Notes: generated by a model from the sequence alone, not told the origin. 64,000 bases of DNA from Sulfurospirillum multivorans DSM 12446 (GCF_000568815.1 NZ_CP007201.1:1931654-1995653), one strand, 5' to 3'; numbered from the stretch's first letter, positions 7,266 to 17,742 are shown. Program-made: numbers and translations.

Positions 7266-9638
7266 TTATGACGAGAGGTATTGCGTTATATCGACATCAT
7301 CGATCTGTTCAGGAGTCAGATACTTTTGCGCATACTGCAGATAAACGCCACTACGTAAAAAAAGATCAAAAAGGTCGCCATCGATGTGCTCATCTTTTTT
7401 GAGCATGCTTAAGATTTTGATCGCCTCAGAGATCGTTTTTGCTTTTTTATACGGTCGATCACTAGCAGTTAAGGCTTCAAAAATATCGGCAATAGCGATA
7501 ATGCGAGCAGGTAGGGAGATCTGCTCTTTGGTAAGCTTCCTTGGATACCCAGTACCTTTCATCGTCTCATGGTGCGCACAGGCATACTCAGGAACATGTT
7601 TGAGATTGTCCATAAAGGGAAGTTCGCAGAGCATACGAATACTCATAATGATATGCTCATTGATCTTATAACGCTCCTCGTCATTCAAGGTTCCTCTGGC
7701 GATGCTAAGATTGTAAAATTCGCCTAAATTGTTGTAATACTGTGGTATCTCCATCTTAATGCCAAGACGTGCAAAGACCTTTGCATCGACCTCTTGCGCT
7801 CTACTAATGAGATGTTCTGGTTTATCTTGCAGAAGCGTTTCAACACACGGAAGGGGTTTAAAAGGAATGTCAAGCAACCGTTTTTTCTCCGCTTCGCTCA
7901 TACCCAAACGATCATCAAAATGACGTGTCCACGTGATGGAAGCAATCTCTTTAAGGCGTTCTATTTTTTGGGCATCCATAAACTCACCACCGATGTTACA
8001 CTCGGCTAAAAAGGCAAAATCATCGAACAATTTCGCTTCCGCCGCTGAGCGTTTTTGCATTAAGAGCTCTTGAGTGTCTTTGCCTTCCAAAAGTGCCTCT
8101 AAATAAGCAATCTGCGCATCTCTAAGCAACACTTCAAAACGGGTACGAATCTCATGAATACGGTTGTGAATGCTCTCCAGTTTCGTTGCTTTATCGACCA
8201 CATATTCAGGCGTCGTTACTTTGCCACAGTCGTGAAGAAGTGCGGCTATACGAAACTCCCTCCACGCATTTTCATCGGTAAAATTGAACTTCTTAAAAAT
8301 TCCTTCATGGCTGTTATTTGCCTCCTGCGCCAACATCGTGGCCAGTTCAGGTACACGCTCGCAATGCCCACCCGTATAAGGCGATTTATCATCGATGGCA
8401 CTAGCGATCAGTTTAATAAACGACTCCATCAGGTTCTCTTGTGCTTTTTCATGTGATTTGATCGCACGTGCCATCAGTACCATTGAATGGCTGAGTGCGT
8501 AAAACTCTTTGATGCGCGTTCGAACATGATGCACCGCGTCGTACTGTTTGAGCGCCACACTGTCGCTCATCGTCTTGAGTAAATCAACAGGTGCAATGAT
8601 AATGCGTCTTAAAAAAAGCCATGTCACTATAATGATCAAAAGCATGATAAACAGTGAAATCACAATGGTTTGAATCATAATCGCATCGATCTCTTGGGTC
8701 ACTTTTTTCTCTTCCAAATAGGTACCAATGTACCACTGTTTTCCAAAATCAGAGGGAAATTCTGAAAAGGCGAACAGGTAGTTTTCATTCGCTTCATTGT
8801 GAACTCGACCACGCTTTGTTCCATTTAAAAATTGCTCATACGATGCTTGTATCTCTTTGGGAAGTTGATCCACAGTGATATTGGACTCTTTCGTTGGTAA
8901 GGAGCTTGCGATCACATCGCCATGAGGATTGACAATGACAATAGGTCCATCGATAACGAGACTTTGTTCTTGAAGCAATTTGGTGATCGAAGCAATGGTA
9001 AAATCAATTCCAGCTACTTTCACTTTTTCACTCATTTTGTTCATAAAAGGGTATGAAACGGTTATGCCAATCTCATTGGTTGAAGCAAACGCATAAGGTT
9101 CTGACCAGTAAAAATGCTCATGAGAAGTTGCTTTGTTAAACCACGTACGTTCACGCGGATCGTACGATAAGGGTCTATTTTCAATGCGTATGGTTTCAAA
9201 TTCGGTATTTTTATACGCCCATTCATCCATACCTAGGTTGTTACGTGTATCGATGGTTCGCATGGCAAATTCGGGTGTGCGTCTGGCTTGAAAGAAGTTA
9301 CCGTGTTGATCGGCAATGTAAATGCTCGCAATTTTCTCATCGGAGAGAAGTATCTCCCACATCATGCGCGTAAAAATTTCTCTTGAAGCAAAAAGGTCAT
9401 CGTTTTGTTGGCTATGAATCAACACTTTAAGATGCGCAGATGTCTTTTGCAAAGAGACTTTGATGGTTTCAATGATATTTTTACGCACCTCTGCGTTGCG
9501 CTTTTGAATCATACTGTAAGAATTTTTGGAACTTTGCAGGTAATTATGACCAATCAACGAGATCGAAAGAAAGCTCGCAAGCCCTAAAATAAGGGTGATA
9601 ATGCTAAACGTGAACGTATAACGTTTTGTCTTTTTCAT
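7266..9638 (-). CDS. membrane sensor with Cache-like domain and HD-GYP phosphodiesterase domain
   Basis: The 790-residue protein has an N-terminal helix (about 10-30), a ~290-residue periplasmic region with dCache features (IASIYIADQHGNFF, YWSEPYAFASTNEIGITVSYPF), a second helix near 325-345, a linker and an HD-GYP domain. The HD pair is in AALLHDCGKV and a later HHE in HHETMKGTGYP. HD-GYP enzymes hydrolyse cyclic di-GMP to control motility and attachment. The GYP motif has lysine where aspartate is usual, and a long insert separates the HD from the GYP part. Start ATG follows AAGGAG. Confidence 0.85.
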   Translation of the reverse strand: MKKTKRYTFTFSIITLILGLASFLSISLIGHNYLQSSKNSYSMIQKRNAEVRKNIIETIKVSLQKTSAHLKVLIHSQQNDDLFASREIFTRMMWEILLSDEKIASIYIADQHGNFFQARRTPEFAMRTIDTRNNLGMDEWAYKNTEFETIRIENRPLSYDPRERTWFNKATSHEHFYWSEPYAFASTNEIGITVSYPFMNKMSEKVKVAGIDFTIASITKLLQEQSLVIDGPIVIVNPHGDVIASSLPTKESNITVDQLPKEIQASYEQFLNGTKRGRVHNEANENYLFAFSEFPSDFGKQWYIGTYLEEKKVTQEIDAIMIQTIVISLFIMLLIIIVTWLFLRRIIIAPVDLLKTMSDSVALKQYDAVHHVRTRIKEFYALSHSMVLMARAIKSHEKAQENLMESFIKLIASAIDDKSPYTGGHCERVPELATMLAQEANNSHEGIFKKFNFTDENAWREFRIAALLHDCGKVTTPEYVVDKATKLESIHNRIHEIRTRFEVLLRDAQIAYLEALLEGKDTQELLMQKRSAAEAKLFDDFAFLAECNIGGEFMDAQKIERLKEIASITWTRHFDDRLGMSEAEKKRLLDIPFKPLPCVETLLQDKPEHLISRAQEVDAKVFARLGIKMEIPQYYNNLGEFYNLSIARGTLNDEERYKINEHIIMSIRMLCELPFMDNLKHVPEYACAHHETMKGTGYPRKLTKEQISLPARIIAIADIFEALTASDRPYKKAKTISEAIKILSMLKKDEHIDGDLFDLFLRSGVYLQYAQKYLTPEQIDDVDITQYLSS

Positions 9639-9735
9639 AGTGATGCTCCTTACAACAAGAAAGGCAGGCGGATAAATACTATGGTTCTAAGAAATTGTAA
9701 CACGATTTAGAGCAATCGACACTACTTTTATAAAC

Positions 9736-11043
9736 CTAGTCTTCTCTTTTTTCCGCAAGAAGCGCAACTTCTTCAATGTCCGTACTAAAATCTTGATACT
9801 CAAGTTTGGCGTCTTTAAGATTTTTGGTCGCTTTAGCCCCTAAACGCTTCAAATTCTCCACACGACCTAAGATGTTGCCTGAGCCTTCACTGAGCTGTTT
9901 TTGAGCGCTTTCATAGCTGTTATTGAGCGTTTGAAGCTGAGTGCCGACTTTTTTGAAACTTTCCGAAAAACCTACCATTTTGTCGTACATCTTGCCTGCT
10001 TCATCAAACAGCTTCGTCGCAAGCGTACTGGACTGCTCACTTTGCCAGTAAAGATAAATCGTGCGCAGTGAAACGGTTAAAGTCGAAGGATTTACAATGG
10101 CAATATGTTTGCGAAGCGCGTATTCATACAGTTTTGGATCTTCGTTAATCGCCACTGAAAAGGCTCCTTCAATCGGCACAAACATAAAAACATACTGCAA
10201 CGTTCCTTGTTTATAATGCGCATAATCTTTACTATCAAGCGTATCAATATGCTCACGAAAAGCCTGCATAAGCGCTTTGGAAGCAATGTGCTTATCCTTA
10301 TCACTCTCCGCTCTTATAAACTCATCGTAACTGTTGAGTGAAACTTTAGAATCGATGATGATGGTACGATCTTGTGGAAGCTTGATGACAACATCGGGAC
10401 GTTTCGTTCTTCCTTCTTCATCTTTGTAACTCTCTTGCGTTTCGTAGTGAACGCCTTTAACCAGCCCCGAATACTCCAAAACGCTCTCCAAAATCATTTC
10501 ACCCCAACTGCCTTGGCTCTGTTTCTTGCCTTTGAGCGCTTTGGTGAGATTTTCAGCCTCTTTGGAGATATTCATGCCAGCCCTTGCGACCAGTTCGATC
10601 TCTTTGGAGAGTTCTGCAAATTTTTTCGTGCTGTTCTCTTGGGAATTTTCAACGCTTTTTTTGAAATGTTCTAAATTTTCTTTAAAAGGTTTAAGGAGTG
10701 TTTCAAGCGATTTGATTGAGGTATCGTCCAGTTTTTGAAGCTTTTTTTCTAAATGCTGCTCCATAATGGCATTGAGTTTAAGTTCAAGTTTTTTACCCTG
10801 CTCTTCAAAATCGAGTTTAAGCTTTTGATGGCTCTGTTGTTGCGCTTGAAGTTCGGCTTGGAGGGTCGCACTTCGCATATTGAGGGCTAGATTTTCCATG
10901 CTTAATTGCTCATTTTTAACTTTCATCTCAGCGAGCGTGTATGCTTTGTCTTTTAATACCGCTCTAATCCACAATCCAAACACAACCATCGCAACGATAA
11001 AAGTGATAAAAACAGCTAGCAATAGCATCATCTCTTGGGGCAT
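9736..11043 (-). CDS. rmuC: DNA recombination protein RmuC
   Basis: The 435-residue protein has one N-terminal membrane helix, then a coiled-coil of ~130 residues, then the RmuC nuclease-like core: GSWGEMILESVLEYSGLVKG, RPDVVIKLPQDRTIIIDSKVSL, and VFMFVPIEGAFSVAI. RmuC limits inversions between short inverted repeats in E. coli. The PD-(D/E)XK-like IIDSKV segment is visible. It lies 34 bp downstream of the FtsL-like gene on the same strand, with a CTTACATGTAAA copy (11062-11073) in the gap. Confidence 0.92.
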   Translation of the reverse strand: MPQEMMLLLAVFITFIVAMVVFGLWIRAVLKDKAYTLAEMKVKNEQLSMENLALNMRSATLQAELQAQQQSHQKLKLDFEEQGKKLELKLNAIMEQHLEKKLQKLDDTSIKSLETLLKPFKENLEHFKKSVENSQENSTKKFAELSKEIELVARAGMNISKEAENLTKALKGKKQSQGSWGEMILESVLEYSGLVKGVHYETQESYKDEEGRTKRPDVVIKLPQDRTIIIDSKVSLNSYDEFIRAESDKDKHIASKALMQAFREHIDTLDSKDYAHYKQGTLQYVFMFVPIEGAFSVAINEDPKLYEYALRKHIAIVNPSTLTVSLRTIYLYWQSEQSSTLATKLFDEAGKMYDKMVGFSESFKKVGTQLQTLNNSYESAQKQLSEGSGNILGRVENLKRLGAKATKNLKDAKLEYQDFSTDIEEVALLAEKRED

Positions 11044-11077
11044 AACAACTCCTCATATAAGCTTACATGTAAAACGA

Positions 11078-11362
11078 TTATTCGATGTAAATGGTGTCTA
11101 AAATTTGATTTTTGAAGCGAATATTTTCCAAATTTTGTTTCAAAACGCGGTTCTCTTCTTTGAGAATCGAATACTCGCCGTAGAGTTTATTGATGTCACG
11201 GCTCATGTAATAGATCTGATTTTTGATGTAAATACGTGGCAAAATGACTAAAAAAGCGACCATCATCACCATATAAACGAGCAGTAAAAAACGAAAGTCA
11301 AGATTTCTCTCAACTTTTTGCTCGGCATCGTACTGGTCTAAAAGATCGTTTTTATCGTCCAT
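11078..11362 (-). CDS. FtsL-like short membrane protein
   Basis: The 94-residue bitopic protein has a cytoplasmic N terminus, one helix at about 25-44 and a C-terminal periplasmic coiled coil. It starts within the stop of rsmH (TAATG overlap), the place occupied by ftsL in many division clusters. FtsL has little sequence conservation, so the name rests on size, topology and position. It would act with FtsB/FtsQ in the divisome. Confidence 0.55.
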   Translation of the reverse strand: MDDKNDLLDQYDAEQKVERNLDFRFLLLVYMVMMVAFLVILPRIYIKNQIYYMSRDINKLYGEYSILKEENRVLKQNLENIRFKNQILDTIYIE

Positions 11363-12279
11363 TACGCCCTCTTGATCTCAAAAACACGAAGTTTGGCACT
11401 ACGGCTTCGTGGATTTTTTTTCACTTCCGCGTTCGTTGCTTCAATCGGTTTTTTGCCGATAAGTTTGCCCAAAGCATGGTTGTTACCACACAGACACCGC
11501 ATCACAGCAGGTGGGCAAATACAATTTTGTGACCAGAATTTAAAGGTCTGCTTCACAATGCGATCTTCCAAGGAGTGAAACGAGATGATGCCCACAATGC
11601 AGTGCTCAAAATTCGCATTTTTAATGCTCTCTAAAAGCTCTGTAAGCACACCTAGTTCGTTATTGACTTCGATGCGAATGGCTTGAAAAAGAAGCGTTGA
11701 AGGATGAATTGTCTTTTTTCCACCCACTTTCTCGGCTAATTTAGAAAGCTCTTTGGCACTGTTTAAAGGGGCTTTTGCTCTGGCTTCACAGATCACATTC
11801 GCCAGCTTTTTATACTCATGAATCTCGCCATACTCACGTAAAATAAACTCTAACTCCTCTTGGGAGTAGTGATTGACCACGTCATAAGCGCTCAGCTCTT
11901 GCTTTGGATTCATGCGCATATCAAGCACATCCGAATCAAACGCAAATCCACGCTCTTTTTTATCGAGTTGTAAGGAGGAAACCCCAATATCTGCAAGAAT
12001 GCCACGAATTGGCAGATGCGCATACTTGGCGACCACTGAAGCGAAATTACCATGATGCAAACTCACACGATCGCCAAAGCGCTCAAGTCTTTTTCGGCTA
12101 AACGTGAGTGCTTCTTCATCTTGGTCACACCCAATGAGCTTGATGGTGGGATTTTGCTCCAAAAGAGCCTCACTGTGTCCACCGTATCCGAGCGTACAAT
12201 CCACAATAATTCCCTCATGAAGAGCAGAAAAAGCCGCTTTAACCTCTTCTAAAAGTACGGGAATATGGGGAATGTTCAC
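11362..12279 (-). CDS. rsmH: 16S rRNA m4C1402 N4-methyltransferase
   Basis: The 305-residue protein matches RsmH/MraW throughout: HIPVLLEEV at the start, the SAM-binding IVDCTLGYGGHSEALL, GILADIGVSSLQLD, RGFAFDSDVLDMRM, and the C-terminal ISFHSLEDRIVKQ. It methylates C1402 of 16S rRNA in the decoding centre. It heads a short minus-strand run with the FtsL-like gene and rmuC. Confidence 0.95.
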   Translation of the reverse strand: MNIPHIPVLLEEVKAAFSALHEGIIVDCTLGYGGHSEALLEQNPTIKLIGCDQDEEALTFSRKRLERFGDRVSLHHGNFASVVAKYAHLPIRGILADIGVSSLQLDKKERGFAFDSDVLDMRMNPKQELSAYDVVNHYSQEELEFILREYGEIHEYKKLANVICEARAKAPLNSAKELSKLAEKVGGKKTIHPSTLLFQAIRIEVNNELGVLTELLESIKNANFEHCIVGIISFHSLEDRIVKQTFKFWSQNCICPPAVMRCLCGNNHALGKLIGKKPIEATNAEVKKNPRSRSAKLRVFEIKRA

Positions 12280-12306
12280 AGTGTATCCTTCTTCAAAATG
12301 ACTCTA

Positions 12307-13611
12307 TTATAGACTCTTTAGGCTTACAATCGCCTCATACGCCACATCCATCATCGTCTCAATCTCTTTACATGTAATGATAAAAGGAGGCATAAAATAG
12401 ACAACATTGCCCAGTGGTCGCAAAATCACGCCCTTTTTCATGGCGTACTCAAAGATTTTAAGATTCACCCGAAAATCAATCGGATACACATCCAATTCTA
12501 CAGCTGCAATCATCCCTGTTTGACGGACTTTCTGCACATTTGGGAGTGATTTAAAACGCTCTAACTTCGAAGCGATCAACGCAATTTTTTCGTGATTTTT
12601 CTCTAAAATATGCTCCTTTTCAAAGATGTCTAGTGTTGCATTGGCGGCACTGCACGCCAAAGGATTGCCCGTATAGCTATGTGAGTGCAAAAACGCCTTA
12701 AATTCGGAGTAATCATAATAAAAAGCATCGTACACATCTTGGGTTGTTAGTACTACCGAAAGAGGCAGATAACCGCCTGTTAGTCCTTTAGAAAGTGTCA
12801 TAAAATCAGGACTAACATGGGCATATTCACACGCAAACATTTTACCCGTTCTACCAAAGCCAACAGCGATTTCATCGGCAATTAAATGAATCCCATACCG
12901 ATCACACAGTTTGCGTGCCAGTGAGATATAAAGAGGATGGTACATGTTCATGCCACCCGAACATTGAACCAAGGGTTCGATGATAAACGCTGAAATTTGA
13001 TCGGCTTTTTCTTTAAAAATTTGCTCTAGCGCATCAGCAGCTTTGATGGCACTCTCTTCGCTTTGATCTTTAGGTACAGGCGTTTGAATTGTTTGCAAGA
13101 GTATATCTTCAAACACTTCTTTGTACAGTTTGACGTCCCCAACGGCCAAAGCACCGATCGTTTCGCCATGATAGCTGTTCTCTAAGGAGACAAATAACGG
13201 TCGTTTTTGCCCTCTGTTTTTATGATACTGAAAGCTCATCTTAAGGGCAACTTCAATGGCACTAGAGCCGTTATCGGCATAAAAGCACTTCTCCAGCCCT
13301 TTTGGAGCCAATGCACAAAGCCTTTTTGAGAGCTTAATGATCGGTTCATGCGTAAATCCCGCAAAAATAACATGCTCCAACGTCTCTAATTGCTCTTTAA
13401 TTTTTTGATTGATATACGGATTGCAATGCCCCAAAAGGTTAACCCACCACGAACTAACACCATCGATATAACGGTTATCTTCAAAATCGACTAAATAGAC
13501 TCCTTCGCCTCTTTGAATGGGAATAATCGGAAGTGTCTCATGGTCTTTCATCTGCGTGCAGGGGTGCCATATATGCTTTAGGTCATCTTCAATTAACATT
13601 TTCGTGTTCAT
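12307..13611 (-). CDS. bioA: adenosylmethionine-8-amino-7-oxononanoate aminotransferase
   Basis: The 434-residue class III PLP aminotransferase starts with HIWHPCTQMKDHE and has DGVSSWWVNLLGH, SYHGETIGALAVG, the PLP aspartate in IADEIAVGFGRTGKMFA and the Schiff-base lysine in MTLSKGLTGGYLPL. The WHPCTQ opening is characteristic of BioA. It makes 7,8-diaminopelargonate from KAPA in biotin synthesis. It is transcribed divergently from the ppiD-like gene, and no other bio genes are in the window. Confidence 0.95.
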   Translation of the reverse strand: MNTKMLIEDDLKHIWHPCTQMKDHETLPIIPIQRGEGVYLVDFEDNRYIDGVSSWWVNLLGHCNPYINQKIKEQLETLEHVIFAGFTHEPIIKLSKRLCALAPKGLEKCFYADNGSSAIEVALKMSFQYHKNRGQKRPLFVSLENSYHGETIGALAVGDVKLYKEVFEDILLQTIQTPVPKDQSEESAIKAADALEQIFKEKADQISAFIIEPLVQCSGGMNMYHPLYISLARKLCDRYGIHLIADEIAVGFGRTGKMFACEYAHVSPDFMTLSKGLTGGYLPLSVVLTTQDVYDAFYYDYSEFKAFLHSHSYTGNPLACSAANATLDIFEKEHILEKNHEKIALIASKLERFKSLPNVQKVRQTGMIAAVELDVYPIDFRVNLKIFEYAMKKGVILRPLGNVVYFMPPFIITCKEIETMMDVAYEAIVSLKSL

Positions 13612-13715
13612 TGTTACTTTTTACCTTTTTTGTTAGGAGTTTCACGCGATTTATGGTTATTTAATAACTATATAGATAGAATTATAGCAAAATACAAAGT
13701 TCTCAAAGGGCATGA

Positions 13716-15176
13716 ATGATTACCTGGATGCAACGTCACAAGAAATATTTGGTCATCACTATCTGGATTAGCACAATAGCGTTTGTAGGCGCTGGTTTTG
13801 TGGGATGGGGTGCTTATGATATGAACACAGATCGTGCCGCATCTGTCGCAAAAGTAGGTCATCGAACCATCTCTGTCCAAGAATTCCAATCCGCTTATGC
13901 AAGCCACTATAACTTTTACAACAACCTTCTCAGTGGTAAACTTACCCAAGAACAAGCTGATCAAATGGGTCTTGATAAAATTGTGATGAACACGCTGGTA
14001 AATCAAGCACTTCTTCTCAACTACGCTGATGAAATAGGTCTTGTTGCAACTAAAGACGATGTCAAAGAGCGCCTTATTAACACACCAACCTTTCAAACAG
14101 ATGGCGTGTTTAACAAAGAACTCTATTATTCTATTCTTAAAGCCAATCGCATCAATCCAAGCGACTATGAAAATGGACTTGAAAAAGAGATTTTGAATGC
14201 AAAACTCGAAAACTTTTTTAAACTAACACCCACACCTAAAGAGATTGATCTTTTTGCATCTGCTTTCTTTATGGAAGATCGCCTTTCCGTTGCCGCTGTG
14301 ACACTTGATGCCAACGAAGTGACACTCAATGAAGATGCCATTAAAGCCTACTGGGACAAGAACAAATCCAATTACCTTACGAAAAAAAGCTATACACTTG
14401 AACTGCTTAATCTTCCTGCTTCTCAAGTCAAATTTGATGATAAAACGTTAGAGGAGTTTTTCGCACTCGAGAAACACAACTACATTCATCCTGATGGGAA
14501 GCTGATGAGTTTTGAAGAGGCAAAAACAAAAGTTGCTGTTGACTTAAGACTTAAAAACGATAAAAAGAGTTCTTTAGAAGCCTATCTTGCTTTCAAAAAA
14601 GGTGAACTACCTGCAAGTGAGACTAAAACAATTTTTGATGATGACACCATCTACCCACTTGAAAAGATTCAAGTAGCAGCCAAAGATGAAGTGTTAAAAC
14701 CTGTTGTAATTAAGGACAGTTACGTTATTATCAAAGTGAAAACGATTCAATTTCCTGAGCCTATGTCCTATGAAATGGCGAAGAAAGATGCCAGTCGTGA
14801 TCTTTTAGAAGAGCTTAAAAGTGCAGCATTAGATAAGAAAGCTGTCACCAAACTTGAAAACTTCACAGGAAGTGACATTGGCTTCGTTAGTCGTGATTCT
14901 GTAAAATCAATTGCGGGGCTTAGTGAAGCAAAAAGTGCTGAATTTTTAAGTCACGTTTTTGATAACACAACCAAAAAAGGTTATAAAATTATCGACGGAA
15001 AAGCCATTGTATACGAGGTTCTGGAACAAAAGTTGCTTAACAAGGACAAGGCTAAGCAGTATGTTAGTATGATTAGTGAAAATGTTTTACAAGTGAAACA
15101 AGCTGAATTAAACCAAAATCTTATTAAAAAGCTCGCTACTGCATACAAAGTCGAGCAATACTACAAAGGAAAATAG
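13716..15176 (+). CDS. PpiD/SurA-like membrane-anchored periplasmic chaperone
   Basis: The 486-residue protein has an N-terminal anchor (about residues 10-32, LVITIWISTIAFVGAGF), then a SurA-N-like region (VAKVGHRTISVQEFQSAY ... VMNTLVNQALLLNYADEIGL) and a poorly conserved PPIase-like middle. It likely helps fold outer-membrane and secreted proteins. A parvulin active site is not obvious, so isomerase activity is doubtful. It sits directly before ftsA, as in other Campylobacterota. Confidence 0.8.
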   Translation: MITWMQRHKKYLVITIWISTIAFVGAGFVGWGAYDMNTDRAASVAKVGHRTISVQEFQSAYASHYNFYNNLLSGKLTQEQADQMGLDKIVMNTLVNQALLLNYADEIGLVATKDDVKERLINTPTFQTDGVFNKELYYSILKANRINPSDYENGLEKEILNAKLENFFKLTPTPKEIDLFASAFFMEDRLSVAAVTLDANEVTLNEDAIKAYWDKNKSNYLTKKSYTLELLNLPASQVKFDDKTLEEFFALEKHNYIHPDGKLMSFEEAKTKVAVDLRLKNDKKSSLEAYLAFKKGELPASETKTIFDDDTIYPLEKIQVAAKDEVLKPVVIKDSYVIIKVKTIQFPEPMSYEMAKKDASRDLLEELKSAALDKKAVTKLENFTGSDIGFVSRDSVKSIAGLSEAKSAEFLSHVFDNTTKKGYKIIDGKAIVYEVLEQKLLNKDKAKQYVSMISENVLQVKQAELNQNLIKKLATAYKVEQYYKGK

Positions 15177-16553
15177 TTGAGCACTACGATTTTAGGTATC
15201 GACATTGGTTCAACCAAGATTTGCGCTATTATCGCTCAAAAAAACGATGATGGCGATGTCAAAATCTTAGGGGCAGGTATTGCAAAGTCTCAAGGTCTTA
15301 AAAAAGGTATTATTACCAATATTGACCTTGCATCAAAGTCGATTCGTAATGCACTCAATGATGCAAAAAGAGTCGCAGGAACGCAGTACGAAAAAGTCAT
15401 CGTTTCGATCTCTGGCGCGTACACAAAAAGTGTTGATAGCAGTGGCATTGTCAACATTCCTAACCGTGATATTGGCATCAAAGAGATCAATCGCGCGATG
15501 CAAATGGCAGATCACAATGCCAACATTCCGAACGAATATGAAAAACTTCACGTACTTCCTTACAATTTCAAAGTAGACGATCAAGAGTTTATTGAAGATC
15601 CTCTTGGCATGAATGGTGCGCGCCTTGAGGTGCAAGTCCATATTATTACCGCTCAAAAATCATCCCTGAGTAACCTTAGAAAAGCCGTTAAATCAGCAGG
15701 TGTTGAGATTGACAACATCGTTCTTGGCTGTTATGCCTCAGCAATTGCTGTTTTAAATCACGATGAGAGAGAACTCGGCGTTGCGGTGATAGATATGGGT
15801 GGCGCTACATGTAACGTGATGATCCATGCAGGTAATTCCATGCGTTTTAATGACTATTTAGGTGTAGGATCACTCAATATCACGAATGATCTCTCAACCG
15901 CTCTTCATACGCCACTAGGTGCAGCAGAAGAGATCAAAATTAATTATGGCTCACTCAAAAGCAATTCCAATGAACTGATCGAACTCCCTGTTATTGGGGA
16001 TGACGGTTCAACCCACGAAGTCTCTCTCAATATTGTCTCTAATGTTATTTATGTGAGGGTTGAAGAGACGCTTATGATCTTAGCCAAAACACTTGAAGAC
16101 AGTAGTTTTAAAGAACAAATTGGTGCAGGTGTCGTGTTAACAGGTGGAATGACAAAGCTCGATGGCATTAGAGAATTGGCATCTGCCATTTTCGACAATG
16201 TGCCCATCAGAATTGCCAAACCAAGAGAGATGGATGGACTTTTTGAGACACTCAGAGATCCAAGCTATGCAACAGCCATTGGTCTTGTTTTATACGGCGG
16301 AGGTCACTTCACACCATATGAGATCGATTCTAACAAAAAATTACGCTACAAAGATGAGACGATAGAACCAACCAAACACCACCACCAAGAGACATTTGAT
16401 GATGGTGAAGAGGCTGAGGAAAATGAAATTGGAACACTTCCTGCTTCAGAGAGTAATGCAAAAGAAAAATTAAAAGATCTTGCAAATATCCAGGAAGAAC
16501 ATAGCGAGGGTTTTGGCTCAAAACTATGGAACAGACTGACACAATTATTTTAA
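15177..16553 (+). CDS. ftsA: cell division protein FtsA
   Basis: The 458-residue actin-like ATPase has the phosphate-1 motif ILGIDIGSTKICAII, the phosphate-2 segment GVAVIDMGGATCNVMI, the adenosine motif GAGVVLTGGMTKLDG, and a C-terminal amphipathic tip ending GFGSKLWNRLTQLF that binds the membrane. It tethers FtsZ to the inner membrane. Translation starts at a TTG right after the upstream TAG, which suggests coupling. Confidence 0.95.
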   Translation: MSTTILGIDIGSTKICAIIAQKNDDGDVKILGAGIAKSQGLKKGIITNIDLASKSIRNALNDAKRVAGTQYEKVIVSISGAYTKSVDSSGIVNIPNRDIGIKEINRAMQMADHNANIPNEYEKLHVLPYNFKVDDQEFIEDPLGMNGARLEVQVHIITAQKSSLSNLRKAVKSAGVEIDNIVLGCYASAIAVLNHDERELGVAVIDMGGATCNVMIHAGNSMRFNDYLGVGSLNITNDLSTALHTPLGAAEEIKINYGSLKSNSNELIELPVIGDDGSTHEVSLNIVSNVIYVRVEETLMILAKTLEDSSFKEQIGAGVVLTGGMTKLDGIRELASAIFDNVPIRIAKPREMDGLFETLRDPSYATAIGLVLYGGGHFTPYEIDSNKKLRYKDETIEPTKHHHQETFDDGEEAEENEIGTLPASESNAKEKLKDLANIQEEHSEGFGSKLWNRLTQLF

Positions 16554-16568
16554 AGAGGGGTAAGAGGT

Positions 16569-17687
16569 ATGAACGGATTTAGCATAGAAGAATCAAAATG
16601 TGTATACGGAGCTAAAATCAAAGTTATCGGTGTTGGCGGTGGCGGTGGTAATATGATTAACCACATGGTAAGAGAAGGTATCGAAGGTATCGATCTTATC
16701 GCAGCAAACACTGACGCACAAGCCCTTGAAAATTGTTTAGCAAAGACAAAAATCCAATTGGGTAAAAAAGGACTGGGAGCTGGTATGCGCCCTGATATTG
16801 GTCGAGAATCTGCACTAGAGAGTTACGAAGAGATCAAAAGTTCTTTAGAAAAAGCGGACATTGTTTTTATCGCATCTGGCTTTGGTGGAGGCACTGGAAC
16901 AGGTGCTGCGCCTGTCGTTGCACAAGCGGCTAAAGAGGTCGGTGCATTAACCGTTGCGGTTGTGACACGCCCCTTTATGTTTGAAGGTAAAAAAAGAGCT
17001 AAACTGGCAGAACTTGGCATCAATGAGCTTCGTAAAGAGAGTGATTCGATTGTAATCATCCCTAACGATAAACTTCTTGCGATTGTGGATGCCAAATTTG
17101 GCATTAAAGACAGTTTCAAAATCGTTGATGACGTCTTAAGCCGTGCTGTTAGTGGTATGAGTTTAGTTGTTCTTTCATCTGGACAAAGTGACATCAACGT
17201 TGACTTTGCTGACGTACAAACCGTTATGAGTCATCGTGGTATGGCACTGATGGGAATTGGCGAAAGTACCGGTGAAGATGCAGCGATGGAAGCGATTAAG
17301 AGTGCTATTGAGTCCCCTCTACTTGATAATCTCTCAATTAATGGTGCACTTGGCGTCTTGGTTCACTTCCAAATTCCTTCAAGCTATCCTATCACGGAAA
17401 TCAGCAATGCAATGCAGCTTATTCTTGATTGTGCGGATGAAGATGCCGATGTTATCTTTGGTACAACCACCAGTGAAGATATGGAAGAAAACAGTGTCAA
17501 AGTAACCATTGTTGCAACAGGATTTGAAAATAAAGTAGAAGCTTCTAAAGAGCTCAAGATGCTTAACAGCAATCAAGAATCAATCAAAAAAGAGCGTATT
17601 TTACGCATGAAAAAAGTAAGTGGTGGCTATGAGGGACAAGATGACTATCTTGATATCCCTACGTACATCAGACACCAAATGGATTAA
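16569..17687 (+). CDS. ftsZ: cell division protein FtsZ
   Basis: The 372-residue tubulin-like GTPase has IKVIGVGGGGGNMINHM, the tubulin signature GGGTGTGAAPVVA, and the T7 segment VDFADVQTVM. The C-terminal conserved peptide reads DYLDIPTYIRHQMD, which binds FtsA. It is 15 bp after ftsA, with GAGGGGTAAGAGG as ribosome-binding site. A strong terminator follows at 17719. Confidence 0.97.
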   Translation: MNGFSIEESKCVYGAKIKVIGVGGGGGNMINHMVREGIEGIDLIAANTDAQALENCLAKTKIQLGKKGLGAGMRPDIGRESALESYEEIKSSLEKADIVFIASGFGGGTGTGAAPVVAQAAKEVGALTVAVVTRPFMFEGKKRAKLAELGINELRKESDSIVIIPNDKLLAIVDAKFGIKDSFKIVDDVLSRAVSGMSLVVLSSGQSDINVDFADVQTVMSHRGMALMGIGESTGEDAAMEAIKSAIESPLLDNLSINGALGVLVHFQIPSSYPITEISNAMQLILDCADEDADVIFGTTTSEDMEENSVKVTIVATGFENKVEASKELKMLNSNQESIKKERILRMKKVSGGYEGQDDYLDIPTYIRHQMD

Positions 17688-17718
17688 TAAACCCCTGTAT
17701 TCCCCCTCTTCTATGCAA

Positions 17719-17742
17719 GAGAAGAAGCCTTGGCTTCTTCTC
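17719..17742. terminator. bidirectional terminator between ftsZ and DUF4149 gene
   Basis: GAGAAGAAGCC (17719-17729) pairs perfectly with GGCTTCTTCTC (17732-17742) across a TT turn. On the plus strand CCTATTTTTG follows. It serves both convergent genes. Confidence 0.8.
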